From contig JH154831.1 of assembly GCA_000226015.1 (NCBI GenBank), forward strand, positions 257,959 through 321,958: a stretch of DNA of 64,000 bases, in the 5' to 3' direction. A program made the translations under genes and the position numbers. Below the pieces are notes generated by a model. That model ran no database searches. It saw nothing but the letters and a program-made list of their open reading frames with translations, and was not told the origin of the DNA. Each line of letters begins with the position of its first letter. Within the stretch, counting starts at the first letter, position 1. This stretch comes from Mnemiopsis leidyi (taxonomy: Eukaryota; Ctenophora; Tentaculata; Lobata; Bolinopsidae). Of the stretch, positions 23,568-35,500 are shown in pieces.

Positions 23568-25200
23568 CTACTGAAGTAACGGCTGCTCTGCAGGATCTCG
23601 ACGAGTTCTCCCAAACACGCAATTACAACAACCGGAATCCTTGGAAAGCTGCCAAAAGTACCTTACCACGATTTTTGCCTCTTTGGCACTGTTCCAAAGG
23701 AGGATACAGTTGTTTCCGATACTCTGAAGTAGCATGAAACACTCGCCAGCGTAGTGTCGACCTGTGTCGGTACAGAAGAGGAGACCAGCCCAGCTAGATG
23801 TCGAGCAGTAGTCTTTACCTGCGAAGGTGTAGAGGATCAGAGAGTTTATTAAGTGCAGTAGTTTTTATTTTGAAAAGTATGGACAATATGTTTATTAACA
23901 ATATATTTTTACTCGGCATTTGTGATAAAAATTCAATCGCGATGCGACTGTTGGAAAGACATGATCCATTTGGCAAGATAAAGGTTCGCCACAGATTTTT
24001 ATTTTGAATTTAATAGCGTTCATGTGTTCAGTATTTAACCCAAGCTATTTATGTTTTTAGGTAATAAAGCCTTTGTCATTGTCCCTCACATGTGAGAACG
24101 TAGCCAAAGAAAAATATCAAACCATTTCGATAGCTGTATAAGTATCTAAAACAATCATGAAGCTTTTTAGTAATCAAATAGATATAGCTCTACCTGTTAC
24201 GACAGTGTATATGTAAAACACATAGCACGAAGTAAAATAGGCATAACAGAGAAAGAAGTTGAGGAAGAGAAAAAGTGCCGTTATAGCAGCTTTATACAGA
24301 GCATCATTCTCGTGTCTCAAAGCCCTGAGGGTGACCCAGATGTACATGTTCATGACACAGGTAGGAACCACCACCATGATTATTGCTACGTCCTTGACGA
24401 CAGAACCTGTAGTTCCGAAATCCATAGAGTCGTGTAGGATTGTCACGCCTAGTCCTATACACCAGGAGATGTATACTGTTATTCTTGCTGATTTTAGACC
24501 GTGGGATATCCAACTCGATGTTTCCAGATGTCTGGCTAAAATCTGGAAGTAGTAGTTAAAATTAAATCATGAAATGGTTCTATCAAATAGGAAAGTTTAA
24601 TGGTTCACGATCAGCTTACATGGCAAGAACAACAACCAGTTTTAAGCTGGACAAAATTTTTCAAACACAATAAAACGAAATGTTTACCGCACCCTTATTA
24701 AGACCAAGCCAAAGAGAAGAGGCACGCCAGCGTAAAATGACAGCCAAATCATATTGTTAAAGACCCAAATACTGAGATTGTCTTTTTTCTTTATGTGAAC
24801 AACCAGTGATATTCCGCCAAAAACTGTCAGTAAGTCTGAAGATACATGGTATAATTTGAGTTAAACAAAGTAAATCGATTGATATACATTAGCATTTTGT
24901 TATGATGAAATTAAACCGTTTTAACAAAGGCTGTTAGATCTACTTGTAGCTATACAGTGCAAACTACAAGAAAAAACTTAATGCCATTTTGGTTTTTATT
25001 CTGAACCAACCTGCAGCTAACAAGTTAATGTAAAGAAGGTGTGAAGGTCTTCGGTTTCCATTCAGAAGGCAGAGCAGGTAAATATTAAAAGCTGAAAAAG
25101 GGAGCGCCACGGCGCCAAGCAGTGGCAGAAGAAATGTCAGGTAAAGTTCTAACGTCAGCATTCTGTGATCAGGTATCAGTACCTCCGCAGATTGGTTCAT
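23568..25200 (-). CDS. Divergent seven-transmembrane receptor, class A-like, complete
   Basis: Four exons, 25200-25011, 24835-24693, 24542-24194 and 23818-23568, give 310 residues with matched phases. The N-terminus has an N-glycosylation site (N2-Q-S) and no signal peptide. Seven hydrophobic segments lie near residues 17-44, 57-80, 91-112, 130-147, 158-180, 194-222 and 252-272. TM2 carries the class A signature LLYINLLAADLL, and TM4 has a Trp (VYISWCIG). Many hallmarks are missing: TM1 has no GN, TM3 ends LVLIRILAR instead of DRY, TM6 has no CWxP, and TM7 reads GNNCILLW instead of NPxxY. No Cys is seen at the top of TM3. The intracellular tail is Cys-rich (CCNC). It is a plasma-membrane receptor, probably of a lineage-specific orphan group; ligand and G-protein coupling are unknown. 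Confidence 0.8.
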
Positions 25201-25209
25201 TGTACCAGT

Positions 25210-26565
25210 TAGCTCCTTCTGGTGTTTACACTGTTAGTAGTTTGACTTGGTCCCACATGAGTAGTTAAATCGGATTGATATATTCTAAGTATTTATATAA
25301 ATAAAGTTCGAAATAGCAACTTCAAGGTAGCGTTATGGAAAACTATTGTAGCAACCATTAAACTAAGAATAATAAGTCAACAAACAATTATTCCAACCCT
25401 GCATACACAGCCACAACAACCTTCTTGATGGAGATTCCATCAAAGACAAAAACGCTAAAGTGATAATGGCCAACAAACTCATCACATGCGACTCAACCAA
25501 CCTATTCTAAGCTGTGTAATCTGCCCCAGATGCAGTGATATTCGATATATAGAAGAATGCAAAGCGCTATTATATGAGCGAGCCGCGAGGATGATTTTAC
25601 ATATGAACCACTCAAACCCCGGCAACATATTAGCATATTGACGCCGCCACTCATTGTCAACCAACATCTAAAGACATGTGCTGATGGACATTTCCTATTT
25701 TCCTTGTTTTTCCATTTCACATCTTACAAACCAACCACCAACTTACACGTAAAGTCTAGACGAGAGGAACAACCAATCAACCAACGATTAAGTAAAAACC
25801 ACAAGAAAAAAAAGAAAAATGCACATATATCAATCTATGATCAAAAGCCAATCAATTGCACGTGCAAACCTTGTCAGATCACAATCTTGGTGGCTTGCCG
25901 ACGAGATTCCAGCACTTGCAGAGGCGGTACTACTTAAAGACGAGGTACGATCACTCAACGAAACAGAATCTGGACGAATATTACAATGAAAATCTTTGCT
26001 TTGAAACCACATTTAAATCCACTTTTATAAATACTAATCAAAACGGCTTACAACATGTTCTTTCATCTTTTACCAGAAAAAAGACAGTGGTATTTGGTAT
26101 ATAATGTTAGGTATATGATATGAGGTGTAAGATATTAGGAATATAATGTTATGTATATGATAAGATATTAGATTATATGCATGATATCAGGTACATGACA
26201 TGTTGCATAACTTCCTATAGGGTTTGCTGTCTTACTGAAATCAAGATGAATGCTGTTCAATTACCTACACGCAAAACTGCGTCTAGGTAATTCAAATATA
26301 AGACATAACGTTTTCAAGAGAAAATAGAATCGCTTGTAAATAACGACTTTATGAGTGATCTAATGCTGTAATTGTAAACGACTTTAGCGTTCGCACATCA
26401 GAACCTTACAACTACAGGCCCTTGCTCTGATGATGTAACTCGTATGACTTGTTCAGACTATATAACAACGGTATACCTTTGCTTCGGATTGTGTTACACA
26501 ACATAAGAATATACAGACCGAATGAGCGAATACACATTTGACGTATTGAATTCCTCAATTCCATA
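25210..26565. other. Intergenic, nothing firm
   Basis: AT-rich. Repeated ATATGATA/ATATTAG words lie at about 26095-26200. No supported exon. Confidence 0.4.
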
Positions 26566-26569
26566 GCGC

Positions 26570-26793
26570 AGAGAACGGTATCCGTGGGGAGATGTCTCAA
26601 ATTTCAAACCCCGTTTCTCTAAATGTTATGCTCCTACCTTTGTTTTTAGAGGTCAATCTGTATCCATTGGACCATTTAAGAGTATTTCACAACCCAGAAC
26701 TAAGCTTAAGGCAGTGCCAATAAATTTTAAGAAATGAGGTGTTTTATCATCGAAAATTTGAGACTCTACCCGCATGCACGAATACCGTTCTCT
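26570..26793. mobile_element. MITE, TIR family AGAGAACGGTATTCGTGGGG, copy 2 (inverted)
   Basis: The 224-bp element has the same inverted termini (AGAGAACGGTATCCGTGGGG to ATACCGTTCTCT) as the copy at 4480-4692. Its interior matches that copy in reverse orientation. There is no coding capacity. Confidence 0.85.
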
Positions 26794-27639
26794 ATAAGCC
26801 GAGGACTTGCGTAGTTGTGGTTCATATCCAACTGCAAGCAAGAAACAAACTAGCGACAGAAGTCAGTAGCTAAGTTCATGGTCACTAGTTAATAAACTAA
26901 GTTAAACCAGCTTAGAATGTGAAAATTTGTTTGGCTGTTCCCCGAATTCTCGCCAGAAATTGTGTTTATAAGTCTGAAGTAAAGTGCATGGTAGGACTGC
27001 GACAATTTATTAATTCGAACTTCTGCAACTTTTGAGCACTATTTAACCTGCTATCCTTTTATGTATATAAGTGAATCCTTTCCCTCTGTCACGATCTTCA
27101 TTTATATTAATTGTCACGCCTATGTCAACTACTAAGCTTTCACTAAATGATCGCTATATTTACTATAGAGTAGCTAGCCAAAGTTGATACTCCGATGAGC
27201 TGAGATATAGCTACGTTTGCCAGGGATTTGACGTTTAAAGGTAGAATACCAGCAGCATAGGAAACCGAACAGTGGGAAGATAATCTTCTGTCCAGTGAGA
27301 ATGCTATCAGTCCGTATGTTCCTATACCGTGAGCAGGATGAACACCGCCAGATGATTAGTAGGTCTGAGGACTTCTCCGACGAACAGGGTACAAGGTTCA
27401 TATCAGAAGAGCAGCCAGGACAGGACATTGGGGACTTCAGAATACCACGTTTATGAAAGTGGCCAAGAAGTCACTTGCATTCTTGTCCGATGGATTTCGT
27501 TACTCAAAGTGTGGCTCATAAGGCTGTGTAGTACACAGTGTGTACCACAATCCATCTTATATACTTTTTACTTTTATAGTTCTCTTAGAGTTCTCACCGC
27601 TATAATATTGAGACTGGTAGGCATGGGGCTTGCAAAAGA

Positions 27640-28210
27640 GGAAATATTCTACATCGCATTTGTTACGCAGTGCTCCACCAATGATAAACAAGTGCTAAGT
27701 TACCTCAAGGAACTGCCCTTCTTCAGTCCCATCATCGAAAACGAACTTCATGTTCTTAGAACATGCAGCCTGTATGAGGACCTACGGCACAACCTGAGTG
27801 ATGATGCCAAGAACTCCATCTTCAGTACGAGTAATCTGGAAGGAGCCTTCAAAGACGTACACGTGCTACAGAGAGATCACCATGTTCCTGACGAAAGCCC
27901 ACGAACGGCGATTTTCACTGCCTGTGTGTGTCTGAGTGTTTATAATAGACAGGCTCTTTTGCAAGTTTCTAGTTACTCTCGGGACCTATTANNNNNNNNN
28001 NACGGCACAACCTGAGTGATGATGCCAAGAACTCCATCTTCAGTACGAGTAATCTGGAAGGAGCCTTCAAAGACGTACACGTGCTCAGAGAGATCACCAT
28101 GTTCCTGACGAAAGCCCACGAACGGCGATTTTCACTGCCTGTGTGTGTCTGAGTGTTTATAATAGACAGGCTCTTTTGCAAGTTTCTAGTTACTCTCGGG
28201 ACCTATTATA
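27640..28210 (+). mobile_element. LINE 3' end: C-terminal reverse-transcriptase tail, interrupted by a scaffold gap
   Basis: The plus frame contains ENELHVLRTCSLYEDLRHNL, the H-x-x-x-x-C-x-x-Y-x-x-x-R pattern typical of the C-terminal zinc-knuckle region of non-LTR polyproteins, and ends in TGA near 28150. The upstream part is degraded. The last 208 bases before the gap (27784-27991) are repeated after it (28002-28208) with a one-base difference. Confidence 0.55.
27992..28001. other. Assembly gap (10 N) flanked by a 207-bp duplicate
   Basis: Ten N separate two near-identical copies of the same 207-208-base stretch. This is the signature of two contig ends that overlap but were not merged. 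Confidence 0.9.
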
Positions 28211-29700
28211 ATAGTACCATTTAAACTTATTTATCTTGTGATTTCATTATATTCTCTAGGGCGACGTTCAACTCCGTCGGGTATTTTGCATTTATTCTTT
28301 TGTGTGTGGGAGGCAAGTACGCCATATTTTGAATTTGTTATGAATCTAACAACTTTTTTTACTCTTGGGTACGGTAATTCGTTATCTGCTTTTCCATTTT
28401 ATTCTTAGTAAGCTTTTGAGTCTGACATTACATGTTTTGTAATAAGACTTTGAATGTTTAATCCTGTTTGGCTCTACAATTTATCTTGTAAATTTGTAGA
28501 TGATGCCTATTGTCATTTTGCAATCCTACCTTATGATTGGGTCAATTTATCATGGCCTATTATATAGCTAACAAAATTGCGGTCTGCGATGATTCTTGTT
28601 CAGAAAGGTCTTATTTATCGCCCTGTAAAGAAATCAGCCGTTGACATTGAAATGCATATTCAACTTTGGACTGCTACTAGAGTTATTATCAAGCAAATAT
28701 ATGATGAGAGGAAAGTAACTGACCATTGAGAAATTTTAGCAACGCATGTCTGATATCTACGTAGTATCTACTATATCACTGCATCCTGCATCCTTACCTG
28801 ACAACGACAAGAACTAGAAGATAGCAAGATTTTATCGTTAAATTTGGTTGTAACTGTGGCGCTTCTTTACCGGAATAACAACTTAATGCTGTATGCAGGA
28901 TGGTTAAAATTCTCGGTTATTCGATAACACCCCGTCCTGATTAACTTATCTAATTTTGAATCATATCAGGATTGCGCAAAGCCAATTAGACGTCAATTCT
29001 CGCTGACCCGCTGAAGCCACCTGTTCAATCCAACGGGGCGTTAAATGATGTCCGAGGTCGCGCTTGTTAACCTTGCCGGTAAGCGGGTTTGTTCAGTATC
29101 TTGAGTATTGAGTTGCTGCTTTCTGCTTTAAGATGTTTTTTACAGAGAAGTTTTGGTACACGATTTGTCTATGATATGAATGTTGATTTTTTTTCAAATT
29201 TTCCCCTTACCCATTACTGAATACAACAGAATACATATCAACACTTTGGACAGTAACAAATATATTGGACACATTTAATAAGATCAGGGTAGATAAATAA
29301 ATTGACATCTTTAATAATAGGCATGTTCGAAAAGCATGTTATAGAAGAAGTACATTTAGTCAAAAGGGCTAAATAAAATGTCAATGGGGATACCTTTTAT
29401 AATTATAGTGGTGAGTATGATTTTTGACCATAGTTATAGTGAGTGGCCTGGTCATTCTCCTGGGATCAGGAGGTTGAAATGATTTTTCAAACAAAAAAGA
29501 CTTCAGAATTCTTGGGGAGTCGGAAAATTTTCTTATCATGTGACAGGGATTGACGTATGAGAGATTGTGGAACTAAACATACGACCAATCACATTTGAGG
29601 ATTGCTGTCACGTGGTAAAAAAGATTCCTACTCCTTCTCAAGAATTCTGACGTCCATTACAAATGACTCTTTTAATCAACACAAACACCTTATCTCTAGT
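28210..29700. other. Intergenic or 5' region of the Kazal gene, no supported exon
   Basis: The signal-peptide exon of the Kazal-like gene should lie here or further left, but no ATG-bearing hydrophobic exon with a matching donor was found. Confidence 0.35.
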
Positions 29701-29724
29701 ATTAGCCAGTATTATCACCTGCAG

Positions 29725-30847
29725 GTGTTGATCTTGGTGACGGGAGGAAGGACAGAGCCAAACTGTCCTTCATGTGAAGACTGGGCTGGCGATCCGTCCC
29801 CAATTTGTGTTACCGAGTCTAATTCAAAGACAGGCACAGATTTTAAAAGCTACTGTGCAGCGTTTAATCACTATTGTCAAAGTGAATCAATCACGAACAC
29901 AGAAAATGATGTTAAGTAAGTAAATAAAATTAAAAAGGAATGTATCCCTGGTTATTGTAATTTTTGCTATATAGGGTGAATTTTAGAAGTTTGCCACCGA
30001 GGGCTGCAAAGCTTTTCTCTAGCTTATAGTTTTTGTAATAGTGTACATACTTTCAAGTACTATATATATGAGAGCACCAGTTCATCATATAGCATTGGCT
30101 TAGATTTAATGGTTGTTCGGTGTAATGGTTACTGTGAACTTATGAAGTAGAAAACGCTTCCGCCTTGCAATCTGAAGATTCGAACCAGAATATGGAGCAT
30201 TAATTATTAGGAGATTGAAAAATTATAGCTCAATTCTCTCTGATTCTGGTAAGATGCTTAAAGAATTACCATTACGGGTATTCGGTGCCTTCAAAGTTTT
30301 TGACATACTTGACAATATTTATTTATCATTATTAACTTCATGTTTTATACCAGCAAGATAGATTTCGAAGGAATTCTTGGACAAATGCCATTTTTAACGA
30401 TAACGGATGGAGAGTGTGCTGAGGAAGAAAAGGTGTGTCCAAATAGTTGCCATACTATTGAAACAAATGAAGCAGTTCCTGTATGTGGCAAAGATAACAT
30501 CAATTATCCAACAAGGTTTGTCAATGAAGAAGGGGGTCGCCGGATCATGGAAGATTATTATTTGAAAATTTAATGCTTGCATAATTGCATGTAAACGTCT
30601 TTAAGATTTTTTTTAGTCTTAAAATTAATTTGGCGTCAATTTCTAACGAACAATTTTAATCATTGATTTCATATAATTTGGCTAACTAATAACTGTAAAA
30701 ATATGCATTTCAGCTGCTCACTTGCCAAAAAGTTATGTGAAAGCAATGGCATTGAGGGATTCACTTTGGTCGAGTTAAAAGAGTTTTCTGATAGCGATTT
30801 TGCCCTTAGGATTAAAAATCATATCTCTTGGCGAGGAAAATGCAAAG
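29725..30847 (+). CDS. Kazal-like cysteine-rich secreted protein (partial gene)
   Basis: Three exons, 29725-29915, 30354-30515 and 30714-30847, join in phase (AA|C, AG|C). The first reads on from a hydrophobic VLILVTGG and has five cysteines in a loose Kazal pattern (NCPSCEDWAGDPSPIC, then SYCAAFNHYC). Exons 2 and 3 together form a clear Kazal core: CPNSCHTIETNEAVPVCGKD, then NINYPTSCSLAKKLC, with the VCG-x-D and Y-x-x-x-C landmarks. The rest (GIEGFTLVELKEF...) ends WRGKCK at a donor in phase 1, so the gene continues. Kazal modules inhibit serine proteases or serve as extracellular binding modules. The start exon and the 3' end are not resolved. A frame at about 31275-31421 (IWCDTFSMVSRYIVKDIS) that ends at a GTAAGT donor could be a later exon, but its phase does not fit. 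Confidence 0.65.
30113..30200 (+). mobile_element. tRNA-like sequence in a Kazal-gene intron
   Basis: An A-box-like GTGTAATGGTTACTGTGAAC is followed about 55 bases on by CTTGCAA and AGATTCGAACC, resembling an anticodon loop (TGC) and a B box. Stem pairing is poor, so it is a tRNA pseudogene or SINE head rather than a working tRNA. Confidence 0.35.
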
Positions 30848-30999
30848 GTATCATGATTTTAGTTTTTGTTTTCATCTCTGCAATGCTCAAAGGTCATCAA
30901 CATTTTCCATTTTGCGAGCATTTTAAATATACTAGTATTACTCACCAAAGTTATATCTTAAAATGATGATTCATGAGTGGATTGTGAGAACATCATAAT

Positions 31000-32560
31000 A
31001 AGTATATTAGCGATTTTAGATTGAATTGTGGGAAAATTCAATCTAAGGTATGCTCCAAGTTGGAGTTTCTTCATCTCCTCATTATTTTCACTGTTTAATC
31101 AATACATAATTTCGTTCGTTACCGATCGCTGATTTGATATTCAATGATGTTTAATAATTCTATAACCAACATCAAGCCCAGGGAGCACTGACAAAGGTCA
31201 GTAAGATCCAAATTCCAAAAATGTGTGGGCTGAATTTCATTTCATTTGATTTAAATTGTATGATTAAACGCAGTAGCTTTTCGAGAAAATGACCAAAAAA
31301 GGCGCTTCGGAGACGCAAGATAGCGAATCGACACTTATAGTTACTCGAATCTGGTGTGATACTTTTAGCATGGTTTCAAGATACATAGTGAAAGACATTT
31401 CACATGAACCGTTTAACCGTAAGTATACGATTTTTCTTTTAAAGTTCATAGAAATATTTGAACAGCCTAGTCTTTATTAGAATTATAGTCTCTTTTCTAC
31501 ATTGTTAAATCATTTAGCTTATCAGTATATTGATTCAATAATGCTTAGAATAGGCTTAGAATGAAAATTTTCGAGAACTTTTGCATAAACCGCATGTAAC
31601 ATTGATGACACGTTAAAATGAATGGTTGCTCGTTTTAATGACTTCTTTTCAGTTATCGAATGACACTCCCTACAAGTAATCATCAAAGGAATGAAAACTC
31701 ACAATAAACTGTCAAACCACTACAGCTATGCGATGGTTTGAGGTGAGAACTGAGAGCTATCACCTTAAAAGGAACAGGAAACTGAAAACAATTTTAACCA
31801 GCTTAAACTGACTAGGGGAGTAGTGGAGTAGTTACTAAACTTAACCATACCTTCGAGTTTTTGAAAAGTTTTCTATGGATTTATATTTATAGTTTCTACT
31901 TTATTGCATCTTTACCACAAGGGAGTCGGAAGGGAGCATGGTATAATCGCCAATGGATGAAATATGAGACAGTCATGGGTCACAATTCATGGACTCATGG
32001 TGACCTGGTAACGCATTCTTTTGCTCGAAGTTAAAAATGTATAAATCACATAATAGTGAAACCTCTGGTCTTAAAGAAAACCAGCATCGGAAGTAAATAA
32101 ACAATAAACTGATTTTTCTTTAACAATAGCGTTAATGGTGGATACTTTTATTTATTAGTGCTAATCTGTTCATATGAAAAGATTGTCATTATGAGGATTG
32201 CATTATAAATTGTGTTTCTTTTCGTCATCGCTGTATGCATTAAAACATGAATATGAAATCTAAAAAGCAAGTATAAATTATAATATTATACAATTACTAA
32301 CAACAGATTTAGCCGATATTTTGACAATTCAATATTGGTGAGGTCTCATGAAAATGTCTCAGACTCTCAATTATGATTATATCAAGTGTTCATTATTTTA
32401 TTTGAAAGTTGTAAGGTATGTCACAAAGAATGTCAAATTTTGTATAACCCAAAAATTAAGTACATTCTCGTTATTTCTTCACCATTCTATAAACTTATAA
32501 AAACAAAAAAATAAAATTTCAACGCAAATAGTACAATATCACATAACTACTGTGATATTA
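31000..32560. other. Between Kazal-like gene and GPCR gene
   Basis: AT-rich. Apart from the possible Kazal-gene exon noted near 31275-31421 there is nothing I can support. Confidence 0.35.
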
Positions 32561-32572
32561 TATCTTTATATG

Positions 32573-35500
32573 TTATGATGCTCTCTGATCAACAGGAAAG
32601 ACTACTGACCTATCAAACAAAGGTTTCCCGTCTAAACTACCTGAAAACCCTATACTTTCCCTACACGAGGTAGATTTATCATTTTCAGACTCTAAAATAG
32701 GTTTAGGTGTGGGTTTGTTGTAGTTATTGTTTTCGGTGTCAGATTGTGTGAGGGGGTTGGAAAGGACAGATCGTTCTGAAGCTCGTCTTGCGGGATAAAC
32801 CGTACATACTGCTCGAGAATTCCCTATTCCGATCGTTACGGTTTCTTGGCCTAGATACTCCTGCAACAGAATAGAGTAATAAACAGATAAGGTGACAAGT
32901 TTAATTCGAAGTAAGATGAGTATCAAAATTAATCTGTGAAGAATCACTAGAATTTTCTATCCATTAATACTATTATAATATTATGCGTATCATCATTGAT
33001 CATACTATAAATAGCCAGAGCAGGTGAAAAATAATTTACATTTAGCCCATCCTTATAGTTTTAATAATTTTTAAGCTTTTTAAATATAACTTTTATTGAA
33101 AAAGCATAACATGCTTGCTTTAATATCGTGTTAAACCGGATACAGGAATCGAACCAGGGATCTCCGGATTGCATGAGTTAAAGGTTTCAACCACTATAAC
33201 AATGCGATTTTGAAATGCTCAAAAGCTGACTACTGTTTTTCTGTACCTGCAATATCATAAATTTTCTGACTGTTCTGAATGATCTGACTGACTTGAATGC
33301 CTAGCAGACCTCGCAAAATGTACGCTCACCTTTTGCTGTTCGATGCGAAGGCGGGATTGTGTACTTTTGCAGCACAAAATATCTAAAAACGTTTTCCGAA
33401 TTTGCTGGTGCAGAAATCCGTATATCATTGGGTTGACGCAGCTGAGGATTTTTCTTTAAGATTAGATATTGATAAAACCCAGAAACGGAATATTGCGAAA
33501 ATGTTGACGATCATGTTTTAGTTTTATAGAAAATAGAAATTCCATGTCGAAATGCTAATAGAAACGTTTTGATATCCTAAGCCATTCATCAAGATATAAC
33601 ATTTGGTTTACCTATTCATTATAGCTATGACGAAAACGCTGATGATAAGACCTCTTGGGTAATAGTGCTCGCAATAGGCATCCAAAAAGTTCATTGTGAT
33701 TCCTGTCACTGAAAATTGGTTGATATTAGTGCCTATTACGATTAACATCAAACTATTCTGCAAAACAAAAGATAACAGCTTTAGCAAATTAAAAGTCGTA
33801 TGTAACTCAAAATTGTTAGAAAGCAAAAGTGATAAAAAATGTTCCAAAGGGTTATAGCTATATAGGACTGTGTAGCTTCAACATACAAGTAAAAGCATAT
33901 ATCTTTCAAACAAAATATATCTTAGTTTAGTATCCATTTCACGAACCTGACACTGGAGACCAGCAGATGACATAGGAAATAACAATGATTAGCCAGATAA
34001 AACTCTTCTTATAACAGTTATACTTCTGTGAGGTTTTCGTCAATATCTCACCCAAGGATTCATGTGCTTGTATCATTCTGAGTTTTCTTGAGGACTTGGT
34101 TCTCGAGCCCGGGGAATCATCTGAAATATTCTTCTATATATAAAAGTATAGAGGATGTTCTAGTGGTGAAGAAGGGAAGATACTTTTCATATCACGCATG
34201 ACAGGGATGCAGGATAATGATATTGATTATAATTGCCTAATCTCATTTGTGAATCGAAATATTTTTTCGGTTATTTTCAAAATTCAGGTAGCCTGTAAGA
34301 CAGACATTACACCGCAGTTTAATTGAAATGTGTTAAGTTTTCCAAATGTTGATACTTTACTTAATACTTTACTTAATACTTAATACTTTACTAAAATTAA
34401 ACCTGTCTTAATCCTAGTCTTGTGGTAGCCGTTCTCTACGTATCTTCTTCTGAGAGTGTCGTCTGAATGTTTGCTCTTGAAGGACACTGTCAATATTCTG
34501 TAATAACAGTAACCTGAGACGAAGATGTTATAGTTGATAGTTGATCATTGTCATTAGAAACCCCCTATAAATTGTGCATTTTGGGGGGATCCACGGGAAA
34601 AAAGTTCACTGCACCTCCAATTTGTGTAAGTTTGAAATTTTCGGCGCTCAATCCTAATGGCAATGATCATTCTCATTTATGTTAATTCAGGGTCACCTAG
34701 AATCATTCCAAATTGGTACACTAAGATACTAAGATACAAGGCCAGGTCACAACCTCTAACACGGATTGCCTGAGGTTTTTCTTAAGAGAGACTGGGTCTG
34801 TATGAATTAGGCCCACAAGAGGGTAACGGCAACGCCAACAGCTGTTTTGCCTGTTTCTAGGGTAAGGGGGGGGGGGTGAGGGGGTTGTGGGAGGGGAAGT
34901 ACGGGGAAACATAAGAGAAGTGGGTAAGGAAGGGAATTGCCTGAGGTACCGATCTCCTTTTCTGTTACAGTGTTATACCTTAGGTCATCTCGTTCACGAA
35001 TATAATCATTCGGGTCAGCCTTAGCCCTTTAGTCAACACTCAAATTTGACTTACCAATGAGCGGTGTGGGTAGTAGGGTGAGGATAACTTTCTTGCTGAT
35101 GCTGAATGTTAGAAAACCGATGTTTTTATAACCCATGTGATGATAGGACGGAGACAAACATCCGAAGGCGTTGTGATAGTATACAAATGGAAACCATCCT
35201 GCTACCTGAAAATGTACCCTCGTAAAAAAGGAGGTTTATGAGGAACGATCTGGCTTTGTGGGTAACTAGTGGTTATATGCTTATAGATCAGAAGTATTGT
35301 GGGTAACTAAACGTGGTTATACGCTTATAGATCAGAACTTTTCGAAAAGGGTCATCACTTTTTTTTCTATCATATGTCAGCGATTGACCATAGAAACATA
35401 TTAAGGACTTAGAAGAAGTTATAAGTAAATCCAATTGTTAAATCCAATGGAAAGCATGCACAGTCTATTTTTTAAAAGTTTCTCCCTTAACCTCAATCCG

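Noticed and set aside
33708-33760. Upstream acceptor (GTTTTGCAG) for the TM7 exon of the class A GPCR
   Set aside because: Stronger pyrimidine tract, but reading from it meets an in-frame stop; the acceptor at 33710-33709 keeps the frame.
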